56,111 bases of DNA, taken from assembly GCA_903828695.1 (NCBI GenBank), contig CAIKNE010000099.1:1-56111 (forward strand). Reading direction: 5' to 3'. Numbering within the stretch: the stretch's first letter is position 1; each line of letters opens with the position of its first letter. A program made the translations under genes and the position numbers. Source of the stretch: an uncultured Burkholderiales bacterium (GTDB lineage Bacteria; Pseudomonadota; Gammaproteobacteria; Burkholderiales; Burkholderiaceae_C). Below, piece after piece: positions 9,029-17,288 of the stretch. The notes beneath the pieces are model-generated. The model was not told the origin of the DNA. It saw only the letters and a list, made by a program, of their open reading frames with translations, and made no database searches.

Positions 9029-9226
9029 TTATCTTGATTTAAAGTCCGGTGTTACAGCGTCTAGGACGGACCCCACGGCCTTGACCCCTGTTGTAACTAC
9101 GCTCACCCCCGCTGAGGCTACGTCTACTGCGCCTGAAACCAACAAATCGCCGACTTCTAAAACTGCACAACCGCTTAATGCTAGAGTCATGGTGATGGCT
9201 GATAGCCAATGGATGAATTTTTTCAT
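9029..9226 (-). CDS. Small lipoprotein, 65 aa
   Basis: Predicted lipoprotein: basic MKKF start, hydrophobic stretch, and lipobox LSGC with the lipidated Cys at residue 20. The remaining 45 residues are rich in Val, Ala, Ser and Gly (AVLEVGDLLVSGAVDVASAG) and end in a charged tail. No domain is recognised. It sits downstream of pal on the same strand, but the strong terminator at 9282-9308 lies between them, so it is probably transcribed separately. No strong Shine-Dalgarno is seen. Confidence 0.55.
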   Translation of the reverse strand: MKKFIHWLSAITMTLALSGCAVLEVGDLLVSGAVDVASAGVSVVTTGVKAVGSVLDAVTPDFKSR

Positions 9227-9277
9227 TAGGATTTAGATTTGGAAATCGATTGGATTAATGAATTAACGTTATTGTCC

Positions 9278-9308
9278 AAAAAAAAGAGGACTACAAGAGT
9301 CCTCTTTT
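9278..9308 (-). terminator. Rho-independent terminator of pal
   Basis: Perfect 11-bp inverted repeat, AAAAGAGGACT (9282-9292) and AGTCCTCTTTT (9298-9308), with the 5-nt loop ACAAG. On the minus strand the stem is followed by a run of T (complement of the A-run at 9278-9285). It lies 15 bp after the pal stop. It could also act weakly on plus-strand transcripts. Confidence 0.9.
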
Positions 9309-9323
9309 AAGTTGTTAGATTAA

Positions 9324-9833
9324 TTATCTAGTTACGTAGACAATATCAACACGGCGGTTAGCTGCCCAGGCCTCTTCGGTGTGGCCAGCGTCTTTTGGTT
9401 TTTCTTTACCAAAGCTAACTGCTTCGATGGAGTCTTTGTTAACCCCTAAGAGTTCCAATGACTTTTTAACTGCTTCAGATCTTTTTTGACCTAGGGCTAA
9501 ATTGTATTCACGTCCACCGCGTTCGTCTGCATTTCCTTCTAAGCGAACTTTAGCAGTGCTGTGAGTGGATAGGTATTTGGCGTGTGCGCCGATTAAAGCC
9601 GCATCCGAAGATTTGACTTGGAAGTTGTCAAATTCAAAATAGACGCTGCGGTTGGCTAAGGGTGACTTGGGATCATCTAAAGGAGAAACTTCAACCATTT
9701 TTACCGTTGATTGAGCCGCTGCTTCGGGGGCTACACCAGTTGCATTAATTGCGGGTGCTGGAGACTTAGTAGAGCTACAAGCGACCACTAGCAAAGATAA
9801 CACCAGTAAACTATATTTCTTGGAAAATTTCAC
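9324..9833 (-). CDS. pal: Peptidoglycan-associated lipoprotein Pal (OmpA-like)
   Basis: Outer-membrane lipoprotein that binds peptidoglycan and works with the Tol complex in envelope integrity and constriction. Lipobox VVAC gives lipidated Cys19; a Ser/Pro/Ala linker is followed by the OmpA-C domain with YFEFDNFQV, the RLEGNADERGGREYNLALGQ peptidoglycan motif (broken here into its core NADERG and LGQKR), and the terminal ANRRVDIVY. Length 169 aa is typical. The start is GTG 9833, chosen because AAGGAG lies 7 nt upstream; the frame up to 9893 is untranslated leader by this reading. Unusually, tolB and ybgF/cpoB are not adjacent. Confidence 0.92.
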   Translation of the reverse strand: MKFSKKYSLLVLSLLVVACSSTKSPAPAINATGVAPEAAAQSTVKMVEVSPLDDPKSPLANRSVYFEFDNFQVKSSDAALIGAHAKYLSTHSTAKVRLEGNADERGGREYNLALGQKRSEAVKKSLELLGVNKDSIEAVSFGKEKPKDAGHTEEAWAANRRVDIVYVTR

Positions 9834-10331
9834 GGAAAGCTCCTTTTGTACATTCAGCAAATTATACGCAATCGCAATCAACTTTTCTAGCATTGATTAG
9901 TGAATTAATCAGATTTTGATGACTTAGCCCTTAGGTTATTGCTCAAGCAACTCTAAAACCATTGCTAAAAGGGATGGCCTATTCGGTGATTAAGTCCCCT
10001 TTTAGGGTGACCGTCGACTAGGGGGGTGGGCTAACTCAGTTCCTACTCATCTGTCTTAATGAATCATCTACGCAGGCTAGCAACCATTCTGGCTAAGGTC
10101 CAACTGATGGAGCGGCTGTCAGGGGGGGCACAGGGTACTCAGGGCCGCACAGTAATCAACAGCCGTGTGGGTTGGGTGGTGCCGCAGGGGCGGTATTGCC
10201 CCCTTCTGGCTTGTTCAAGACTGACCTCAAGTAAGCCAAACGGAGGATATACGACGCTGATCCATCCAAGGGTAAGAATTGATTCGGATGAATCAAATGA
10301 ACAAGCCAAACTCTGCAAGCTTTACAAAACT
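9834..10331. other. 498-bp region without a convincing gene
   Basis: Between pal and the ABC-F gene. Frames exist on both strands (10059-10469 plus, 10156-10368 minus), but they overlap the ABC-F 3' end and their products look random. It contains a perfect 9-bp inverted repeat CTAAAAGGG (9965-9973)/CCCTTTTAG (9997-10005) with a 23-nt loop, and a GC-rich hairpin AGGGGC/GCCCC near 10186-10202. It could hold the pal promoter and leader, a decayed gene or an unrecognised small RNA. I looked for 4.5S, tmRNA and RNase P signatures and found none. Confidence 0.4.
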
Positions 10332-12377
10332 TTAAGTTTTCTCGAGGTTTTCTTGCAACTCCATCCATCTGTTTTCATAAGTTTCCAGCTGATTTTGGAT
10401 ATCTTTCAAGCGTTTTCCAATGATCGCCAGGTCTTGGGGTGTTGCGCCGGCTATCAATTGGTTTTCTAATTCTGCCTTCTCCACCCCCAGTTGGGCAAGC
10501 TTTTGATCAATGCCTTTTATCTCATTTAAGATGGGTTGGGATTGTTCTTTTTTTTGATTCCGCAGCTCAGCCTCTCGCTTACGCCTTTCTTTTGCGCTGA
10601 TGATCTCACCCTCAACAATGGGTTGTGCAGGTTTTCTGGGTTTTGAGAAAGAGTCTTGCACAGGCGAACGATCGTAAGTCGATGACAGGACTGTGTTTGA
10701 GTTCTGGGCGTCTTTAGCATTCTCTCGATGTGCGAAATTGTCTTTTGCAGCCAATTCCTCTTTCATGAGTTCTTTGATCCGTTTGGCCTCTGCTAGAAGA
10801 TATTGTTGGTAATCATCCAAATCGCCAACAAAGTCTTCGATGACACCGCGGCCCACCAACCAAAACTCATCGCATACAGCTCTTAACAGTGCGCGGTCGT
10901 GACTCACGAGTAAGACACTACCGTCAAATTGATTCAGAGCCATGCCCAGTGCCTCACGGGTGACTAAGTCAAGATGGTTGGTTGGCTCATCGAGTAATAA
11001 AAGATTGGGCTTTTGCCAGACAATCATTGCGAGAACGAGGCGCGCTTTTTCTCCTCCACTCAGAGTGCCGACGGGTTGGGAGACCATTTCATTGACAAAT
11101 CTAAACGTGCCCAAGTAGTTGCGCAGTTCTTGCTCGCGGGTTTGTGGTGCGATCTCTTTGGCGAGTCTTATAAAGTGCATCAGGGGGGAGTCTTCTGGAC
11201 TCAGCACGTCTAACTCTTGTTGGGCGAAGTAGCCGATACGCAAGCCTTTGCCCTCAACAATAGAGCCGCTCAAAAGGGGCATTGCCTTGGCTATTGTTTT
11301 GATGAATGTTGACTTCCCTTGTCCATTAGCCCCCAAAACACCGATCCTTTGTCCAGAGAGCACTGATCGGTTGATGTCTGTCAAAATGGTACGTGATGCT
11401 TCCTGCGTCGTATAACCAAACTCTCCCGATTTGAGAGAGATCATGGGATTGGGTAGCGAGGGAGAGGGTTTGAATTGGAACTCAAAGTCAGCAGTGCCTG
11501 CTACGGGGGCCACTCTAGACATGCGCTCCAAAGCTTTCACACGGCTTTGTGCTTGTTTGGCCTTGGATGCTTGCGCTTTAAAGCGATTGATAAAGGACTG
11601 TAGGTGCTCTATGCGAGCGGACTGTTTAACAAATGCTGCTTGTTGGAGAAGGAGTTGTTGTGTTTTTAGTTCTTCAAAGGTGCTGTAATTACCCCCGTAA
11701 CGCGTAAGTTTGGAGTCCTCTAAGTGGAGTGTTACTTTGGTGATTGCGTCTAAGAACTCTTTGTCATGGCTGATGACGAGCATGGTGCCCGTGTAGCGTT
11801 GTAGCCAACTCTCAAGCCAGACGAGTGCGTCTAAATCCAAGTGATTGGTAGGCTCATCAAGTAATAGGAGGTCTGATGGGCACATCAAAGCGCGTGCAAG
11901 CTGAAGTCGCATACGCCATCCACCAGAAAAACTGTTAACGCTATTGGTCAATTGATCGGGTCTAAACCCAAGTCCTAGAATAAGAGATTGAGCCCGTGAT
12001 TTAGCATCATGCGCGCCTAAATCGGAGAGGGTCAAATGAGCGTGCGCTATCTCCATCCCGTCATGTGAGGCCTCGGCACGTTTGAGGGCGTTATGGGCCT
12101 CCTCGAGTGCTGTGTCCCCACTGAGCACGAAATCTGTCGCAGATTCCTCACTCTCGGGCATCTCCTGCGCCACTTGCGCCATTCTCCAGGCACTTGGGAT
12201 TTGTACTTCGCCTTTGTCCTCACTGAGGGTTTTATTGAGCAGCGCAAAGAGACTGGACTTGCCCGCACCGTTTCTCCCTATCAAGCCTACTTTCTCACCC
12301 GGATTGATGGTCACACTTGCGCCGTCTAAAACAACTTTGGCGCCTCGTCGTAGAACGACGTCTTGAATAACTATCAT
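10332..12377 (-). CDS. yheS: ABC-F family ATPase, YheS-like
   Basis: Soluble protein with two ABC ATPase domains and no membrane segments, characteristic of ABC-F ribosome-associated factors. First domain: Walker A GRNGAGKSS (34-42), signature FSGGWRMRLQLARAL, Walker B LLLLDEPTNHLDLD. Then the interdomain linker with Arg/Lys-rich helices, and a second domain with GANGQGKST, LSGGEKARLVLAM and LLLLDEPTNHLD. A charged coiled-coil C-terminal extension (about 540-681) matches the YheS branch, as does the N-terminus MIVIQDVVLRRGAKVVLDGA. The likely role is at the ribosome E site. Last gene of the dap-prmB group, 87 bp after prmB. Confidence 0.92.
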   Translation of the reverse strand: MIVIQDVVLRRGAKVVLDGASVTINPGEKVGLIGRNGAGKSSLFALLNKTLSEDKGEVQIPSAWRMAQVAQEMPESEESATDFVLSGDTALEEAHNALKRAEASHDGMEIAHAHLTLSDLGAHDAKSRAQSLILGLGFRPDQLTNSVNSFSGGWRMRLQLARALMCPSDLLLLDEPTNHLDLDALVWLESWLQRYTGTMLVISHDKEFLDAITKVTLHLEDSKLTRYGGNYSTFEELKTQQLLLQQAAFVKQSARIEHLQSFINRFKAQASKAKQAQSRVKALERMSRVAPVAGTADFEFQFKPSPSLPNPMISLKSGEFGYTTQEASRTILTDINRSVLSGQRIGVLGANGQGKSTFIKTIAKAMPLLSGSIVEGKGLRIGYFAQQELDVLSPEDSPLMHFIRLAKEIAPQTREQELRNYLGTFRFVNEMVSQPVGTLSGGEKARLVLAMIVWQKPNLLLLDEPTNHLDLVTREALGMALNQFDGSVLLVSHDRALLRAVCDEFWLVGRGVIEDFVGDLDDYQQYLLAEAKRIKELMKEELAAKDNFAHRENAKDAQNSNTVLSSTYDRSPVQDSFSKPRKPAQPIVEGEIISAKERRKREAELRNQKKEQSQPILNEIKGIDQKLAQLGVEKAELENQLIAGATPQDLAIIGKRLKDIQNQLETYENRWMELQENLEKT

Positions 12378-12464
12378 AAATACTTAGAAAATAAAAAAAT
12401 AAAAATAAAAAAGGGGTCAGTCTTCTTAACCTAAACCGATTGAGACCTGTATAGCATTTGCCGG

Positions 12465-13349
12465 TTAATGATCTGGGTGCTGAGCGTAAGCGCTCAGCGC
12501 TGCCTTGGTGATCAATACAACCTGGTCCTCCCCTTGGCTGGTCTCTAGCCAAACGCACTCTAGGTTTGAAAATGCATTTTCAAAATGTTCTCTTTCGTGC
12601 CCAACTTCGAGCACGATGACGCCAATATCACTGAGATGGGCAGGGGCATCATTTAAAAATTTTCTAATGAAATCCATTCCATCCGACCCTCCGTCCAGTG
12701 AGATGACTGGCTCAGCCTTGTATTCGGGGGGGAGTTCCTTCATGCTTTGTGAATTGACGTAAGGTGGATTACATAAGATCAAATCATAGGGGTCGATTGC
12801 ATGCTCTAGACCATCTGAGATTTTTAAATCTATCCGGTCTGCGAGCAAGTGACGATCAACATTGATCCGAGCAACCTCAAGGGCCTCGGTGGATAGGTCT
12901 AATGCGTCGATACGAACATCTGGAAAAACCATCGCGCAAATGATCGCCAAACTGGCATTACCGGTACACAGATCGAGGACGCGTGAGGTGTGCAAACTCA
13001 GCCATGGATCGATGCTCGCATTCACCAAGCACTCTGCAATCAAGCTGCGGGGTATGATGCTTCGCTTGTCAACAAAAAATGGAATCCCTTGCAACCAGGC
13101 CTCTCCAGTTAAGTAGGCGCTTGGTATACGTTCTTGAATGCGTTGGTCCACGATTGCCAGAGCACGCTCAACTTGAGCTGCGTTTAGTTCATTGGTGTAT
13201 TGATGTGTGTCAGTGTCAAGCGCTAAACCAAGACTCCACAGCACAAGCCAAGATGCCTCATCGTGCGCGTTATCTGTCCCGTGTCCAAAGGACACGTTGG
13301 CTTGAGTTAAGCGGTTTTCAGATTCAAGAATCAGTTCTTGAAGTCTCAT
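12465..13349 (-). CDS. prmB: Ribosomal protein L3 glutamine N5-methyltransferase
   Basis: SAM-dependent methyltransferase that methylates a glutamine side chain; PrmB acts on ribosomal protein uL3, its paralogue PrmC on release factors. The SAM loop is [13 protein letters not shown] and the catalytic NPPY occurs in [10 protein letters not shown], the hallmark of N-glutamine methyltransferases. The longer N-terminal part with [18 protein letters not shown] and the length of 294 aa fit PrmB rather than PrmC. Its ATG overlaps the dapE stop by 4 nt (ATGA), indicating translational coupling. An 8-bp hairpin (12479-12498) falls within its last codons. Confidence 0.9.
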   Translation of the reverse strand: MRLQELILESENRLTQANVSFGHGTDNAHDEASWLVLWSLGLALDTDTHQYTNELNAAQVERALAIVDQRIQERIPSAYLTGEAWLQGIPFFVDKRSIIPRSLIAECLVNASIDPWLSLHTSRVLDLCTGNASLAIICAMVFPDVRIDALDLSTEALEVARINVDRHLLADRIDLKISDGLEHAIDPYDLILCNPPYVNSQSMKELPPEYKAEPVISLDGGSDGMDFIRKFLNDAPAHLSDIGVIVLEVGHEREHFENAFSNLECVWLETSQGEDQVVLITKAALSAYAQHPDH

Positions 13350-14524
13350 AAACTATTAGCCAAGGAGGACTCACTAATTGAATTAAGATATTCCAGTGTT
13401 TTTAAATAAACGTCTTTTAGACGCTCTAAATCTGTAACGCCCACACATTCATTGATTTTGTGAATGGTTGCGTTGGGTGGGCCGAGTTCGATCACCTCAG
13501 GGCATATGGTGGATATAAAGCGGCCATCACTTGTGCCCCCCGTTGTAGAGAGCTCGGGAGTGATCTTACAAACTTCATTAACAGCGCTTCGCACCGCCTC
13601 AACCAAGATTCCCTCAGGCGTTAGAAAAGGGACACCACCGAGCGTCCACTTTAAATCGTACTCAAGTGAGTGGCGGTCTAATATTGCGTGAACGCGTGAC
13701 TGAAGATCCTCGACTGTCGATTCGGTGCAGAATCTAAAATTAAAATCTACCGTGCACTCACCTGGAATCACATTACCAGCACCCGTACCTGCGTGAATAT
13801 TGCTCATCTGCCAACTGGTTGGCTGAAAGTACTCATTACCCTGGTCCCACTGGGTCTTCACCAACTCTGCCATGGCAGGGGCGAATTGATGAATTGGATT
13901 TTTCGCTAGTTGAGGATAGGCAATATGTCCTTGTACGCCTTTGATGACTAGTTTCCCACTCAGAGTTCCGCGACGTCCGTTCTTAATCATATCCCCCGTC
14001 TGATCTACTGCGGTGGGTTCGCCCACAATGCACCAATCCAACTTCTCCGCTCTGGCTTTGAGTAACTCACAAACTTTAACAGTACCACCTGTTGCAGGGC
14101 CTTCTTCGTCGCTGGTGATTAAAAACGCGACATTGACAGAGGGCGAGGGTGTTCTAGCGTAAAACTCCTGGGTCGCGACGACCATTGCAGCGAGGGAGGA
14201 CTTCATGTCACTGGCCCCTCTAGCGAATAGAAAGCCGTTTTTGTAAGTGGGTGTAAATGGATCACTGTCCCATTTGGAAACGGGTCCAGTGGGCACTACA
14301 TCGGTATGTCCAGCAAACACCAGCGTCTTCGCTCCGGGGTGGCTAGATTTCTTTGTGGCCCATAGATTCGTAACTAAATTTTCGCCCTCTCCGTCGTAAA
14401 TCCACTCTTCACTAAATCCAAGTGGCGAGAGGTTGGTCATTAATATTTTTTGGCAGTCAGAATCGTTAGGTGTAATGGATACCTGGGAGAGTAGCTGCTC
14501 GGTTAAAGCCAACAAAGAGGACAT
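13346..14524 (-). CDS. dapE: Succinyl-diaminopimelate desuccinylase
   Basis: Zn-dependent M20-type hydrolase that converts N-succinyl-LL-diaminopimelate to LL-diaminopimelate in lysine and peptidoglycan precursor synthesis. Motifs: [11 protein letters not shown] with the metal-binding His, [12 protein letters not shown] with the bridging Asp, [11 protein letters not shown] with the catalytic Glu pair, and IVGEPTA. The C-terminal GGTSDGRFI and the late [11 protein letters not shown] supply the last metal His. Length 392 aa is typical. It follows dapD after a 175-bp gap (from the dapD stop) and overlaps prmB by 4 nt. Confidence 0.96.
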   Translation of the reverse strand: MSSLLALTEQLLSQVSITPNDSDCQKILMTNLSPLGFSEEWIYDGEGENLVTNLWATKKSSHPGAKTLVFAGHTDVVPTGPVSKWDSDPFTPTYKNGFLFARGASDMKSSLAAMVVATQEFYARTPSPSVNVAFLITSDEEGPATGGTVKVCELLKARAEKLDWCIVGEPTAVDQTGDMIKNGRRGTLSGKLVIKGVQGHIAYPQLAKNPIHQFAPAMAELVKTQWDQGNEYFQPTSWQMSNIHAGTGAGNVIPGECTVDFNFRFCTESTVEDLQSRVHAILDRHSLEYDLKWTLGGVPFLTPEGILVEAVRSAVNEVCKITPELSTTGGTSDGRFISTICPEVIELGPPNATIHKINECVGVTDLERLKDVYLKTLEYLNSISESSLANSL

Positions 14525-14688
14525 GGATTAGGGCTGGGAGGGTTGAGGGTTTGAAGGGTTAACAAAGAAGCTTTGAAGCCTCAGCATCTTCAATAACGGT
14601 ATATCAAATATTAAGAGGTAAGCGCACCCTCAACTGTTTTGTTGTTCATAACAAAGGAGTCATCACAAAACAGAAGAGGTAATTGTTC

Positions 14689-15513
14689 TTAATCGCGAAG
14701 TAGGTCATTCAAACTCGTTTTGGCGCGTGTTTGTGCATCCACTCGTTTAACAATCACTGCGCAGTAAAGACTGTATTTGCCTGACTCGCTGGGCAAATTG
14801 CCGGACACCACAACGGAGCCAGATGGTACTCGTCCGTACATCACCTCGCCCGTTGCCCGGTCGTAAATTTTCGTGCTTTGGCCAATATAGACACCCATAG
14901 AGATAACTGAGTTTTCTTCGACAATCACTCCCTCTACGATTTCAGAACGAGCGCCGATAAAACAGTTGTCCTCAATGATGGTTGGGTTTGCTTGCAATGG
15001 CTCTAGTACTCCGCCCAGGCCAACACCCCCTGAGAGGTGAACGTTTTTGCCAACCTGCGCGCAAGAACCCACCGTAGCCCATGTGTCCACCATGGTTCCT
15101 TCATCAACGTATGCGCCGATGTTGACATAGCTGGGCATCAAAATAGCGCCCTTTGCGATATAACTGCCACGTCTAGCCACTGCTGGAGGCACCACACGTA
15201 CACCACTTTCTCGCATTTGCTCAGGGGTTAAACTTGCAAACTTGGTGGGCACTTTGTCATAAAAGCCCAGTTCACCTGCGTGTATAGGTACGTTATCGCT
15301 GAATTTAAAGCTCAGTAACACTGCCTTTTTGATCCACTGATGGGTCTCCCATTGTCCAACGGATTTACGAGTGCTGACTCTGAGCCGCCCGGCGTTTAAC
15401 TCATGAATGACGTGCTCAACCGCTTCGGTGATTTCTTTACCTGCATTGGTGATGTTGAGTTGTGCGCGGTTTTCCCAAGCTTGATCGATGATGCTTTGAA
15501 GTTGTTGTGTCAT
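14689..15513 (-). CDS. dapD: Tetrahydrodipicolinate N-succinyltransferase
   Basis: Transfers succinyl from succinyl-CoA to tetrahydrodipicolinate, the committed step of the succinylase route to diaminopimelate. The N-terminal helical domain ([16 protein letters not shown]) is followed by a left-handed beta-helix made of hexapeptide repeats ([55 protein letters not shown]). The frame could start at 15579, but ATG 15513 gives exactly the normal 274 aa and the conserved N-terminus, so it is used. It begins 19 bp after the dapC stop, in the same operon. Confidence 0.96.
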   Translation of the reverse strand: MTQQLQSIIDQAWENRAQLNITNAGKEITEAVEHVIHELNAGRLRVSTRKSVGQWETHQWIKKAVLLSFKFSDNVPIHAGELGFYDKVPTKFASLTPEQMRESGVRVVPPAVARRGSYIAKGAILMPSYVNIGAYVDEGTMVDTWATVGSCAQVGKNVHLSGGVGLGGVLEPLQANPTIIEDNCFIGARSEIVEGVIVEENSVISMGVYIGQSTKIYDRATGEVMYGRVPSGSVVVSGNLPSESGKYSLYCAVIVKRVDAQTRAKTSLNDLLRD

Positions 15514-15532
15514 GATGCGTTTATAAATATAG

Positions 15533-16738
15533 TTAGAAATTTTTGTGTACGTATTCTTTGATACGTTGGGCTGCCTCAAGGCATTCCGCTGTCTCTGCTA
15601 CGAGCGCCATTCGCACTCTGCCTTTGCCGGGGTTGTTACCGTCTACTTCTCTTGCAAGGTAGCTTCCCGGTAAAACTGTGACATTGTATTGAGTCAACAA
15701 ACCTTTTGCAAAGGCCTCGTCATCCCCCCCCGGGACACCTGCCCATAGGTAGAACGCTGCGTCGGGCAGTTTCACGTCCAGGCAGGACTCTAGCACAGGG
15801 GTCACCGCAGCAAACTTTTCCCGGTACATGTTGCGGTTAAGCGTTACATGCGCCTCATCATTCCAGGCCACGATGCTGGCGGCTTGGACCATACCGCTCA
15901 TTGCACTGCCGTGATAGGTCCGGTATAAAAGGTAGGGCTTTATCAGTTTAGAGTCTCCTGCAACAAAGCCACTCCTCATGCCAGGTACATTACTGCGCTT
16001 GGATAGGGATGTGAATGCAATCAGATTCTTAAAGTCTTTGACCCTTAACTGCTGGGCCGCCTCTAGGCCCCCCAGCGGCGCTTCTTCTCTGAAATAAATT
16101 TCACTGTAGCATTCGTCCGATGCAATCACAAAGCCGTATTGTTCGCTCAGTTGAAAGAGCTTGCGCCACTCATCCAATCCCATCACTGCGCCCGTAGGAT
16201 TGCCAGGAGAGCAAACTATCACCAGTTGAGTATTCCTCCAAACATCTTCAGAAACAAGGTCCCAGTTCAGTCCAAAATTTCTAGCCGGATCACTCGGGAC
16301 GTAGTAGGGCTGTGCGCCAGCCAGAAGGGCTGCGCCTTCGTATATTTGGTAAAAAGGGTTGGGGCAGATCACCCGCGCATTCGGTCCCCTTGATTGGGTA
16401 TTTGGATTAATGACCGCCTGAGTAAAGGAGAATAGCGCTTCTCTAGATCCATTGGTTGGTAAGATTTGTGTACCGGGATCAAGCTTAACGCCGTAGCGGC
16501 GATCTAACCAATTGGCACAGGCTTGTCTAAGCGCGGGCTCACCGATGGTAGGGGGGTAGCCGCTCAGGGCCTTAAAATTTTGAGACAGTGCGTCGAGTAT
16601 AAAACCAGGCGTTGCGTGCTTGGGCTCGCCGATGCCAAGACTGATGGGCTTGTAGTGGGTGTTTGTTGGTACATCGGCAAATAACTGCTTCAAGCGCTCA
16701 AAGGGGTATGGCTGAAGTTTTTCTAATAATGGATTCAT
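15533..16738 (-). CDS. dapC: Succinyldiaminopimelate transaminase
   Basis: Fold-type I PLP aminotransferase converting N-succinyl-2-amino-6-ketopimelate to succinyl-LL-diaminopimelate. Seen: [15 protein letters not shown] near residue 32, the NGSREALFS cofactor loop, [10 protein letters not shown], the [10 protein letters not shown] Asp/Tyr pair, and the PLP lysine in [17 protein letters not shown]. At 401 aa it has the usual length. First gene of the minus-strand dapC-dapD-dapE-prmB-ABC-F series; the 63-bp gap to the divergent ORF at 16802 must hold its promoter. Confidence 0.94.
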   Translation of the reverse strand: MNPLLEKLQPYPFERLKQLFADVPTNTHYKPISLGIGEPKHATPGFILDALSQNFKALSGYPPTIGEPALRQACANWLDRRYGVKLDPGTQILPTNGSREALFSFTQAVINPNTQSRGPNARVICPNPFYQIYEGAALLAGAQPYYVPSDPARNFGLNWDLVSEDVWRNTQLVIVCSPGNPTGAVMGLDEWRKLFQLSEQYGFVIASDECYSEIYFREEAPLGGLEAAQQLRVKDFKNLIAFTSLSKRSNVPGMRSGFVAGDSKLIKPYLLYRTYHGSAMSGMVQAASIVAWNDEAHVTLNRNMYREKFAAVTPVLESCLDVKLPDAAFYLWAGVPGGDDEAFAKGLLTQYNVTVLPGSYLAREVDGNNPGKGRVRMALVAETAECLEAAQRIKEYVHKNF

Positions 16739-16801
16739 GCCCTTATTATCTTGTAAATCTCAGCTACCCTATAACCAAGTGCACACAAAGGACAAGTTTT
16801 A

Positions 16802-17206
16802 ATGCGTGTTTTTTTAGACATCACAAGGGCAAATCAATACGCCTCTACTAAAACTGATTTGATCGCCTTGGTCGATACGTTTGAGCTCTCTCTTGAGGGA
16901 GAAATAGAATTTTTCAAGCATGCATTCACAACAATAGATGGTTCTGAGCCCGTTCAGCCCCATTTCAGGTCCCTAAGCACTGAGTCTCAACAGATGTTGG
17001 ACCAGCACTGTCATCAATTGATTGGCTTTTTACCCATTTTTACGAACCTAACCAGCTTAGATGAGCTCAAAAGGCTGATTAAAGTAGTAATAAATGACTC
17101 ATCTGGCGATTTTGGCCCTGCGTACACCCGATTACAGGAGATACTAGAGGGTTTGCAGTGCGAGTTAAGGGACTGGAGAAAGGGTTATCATTTTTCCAGT
17201 TCATGA
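16802..17206 (+). CDS. Hypothetical protein, 134 aa
   Basis: Soluble protein that I do not recognise. It begins MRVFLDITRANQYASTK and is mostly predicted helical, with acidic and hydrophobic residues alternating (LEGEIEFFKHAF, SLDELKRLIKVVI, LQEILEGLQCEL) and no signal peptide or membrane segment. The start is supported by AAAGGA about 9 nt upstream. It lies between the divergent dapC and smc. The open frame, ribosome site and lack of an antisense competitor make it a credible gene; the function is unknown. Confidence 0.65.
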   Translation: MRVFLDITRANQYASTKTDLIALVDTFELSLEGEIEFFKHAFTTIDGSEPVQPHFRSLSTESQQMLDQHCHQLIGFLPIFTNLTSLDELKRLIKVVINDSSGDFGPAYTRLQEILEGLQCELRDWRKGYHFSSS

Positions 17207-17288
17207 TTTAAGGCCTTTAACAATGGGCTTTATTTAAGTAGTCTCAATTACTGTTTTTTCATTTCTATAGTTTCAAGGGTGTGCGGCG

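Noticed and set aside
9900-10320. RNase P, tmRNA or 4.5S RNA in the gene-poor stretch
   Set aside because: None of the diagnostic conserved segments of these RNAs are present on either strand.
10059-10469. Plus-strand 136-aa frame overlapping the ABC-F gene end
   Set aside because: Overlaps 138 bp of a real gene on the other strand, no recognisable motif, composition like non-coding DNA.
12479-12498. 8-bp hairpin GCTGAGCG/CGCTCAGC as a terminator
   Set aside because: It lies inside the last prmB codons and no T-run follows; it is coding sequence.
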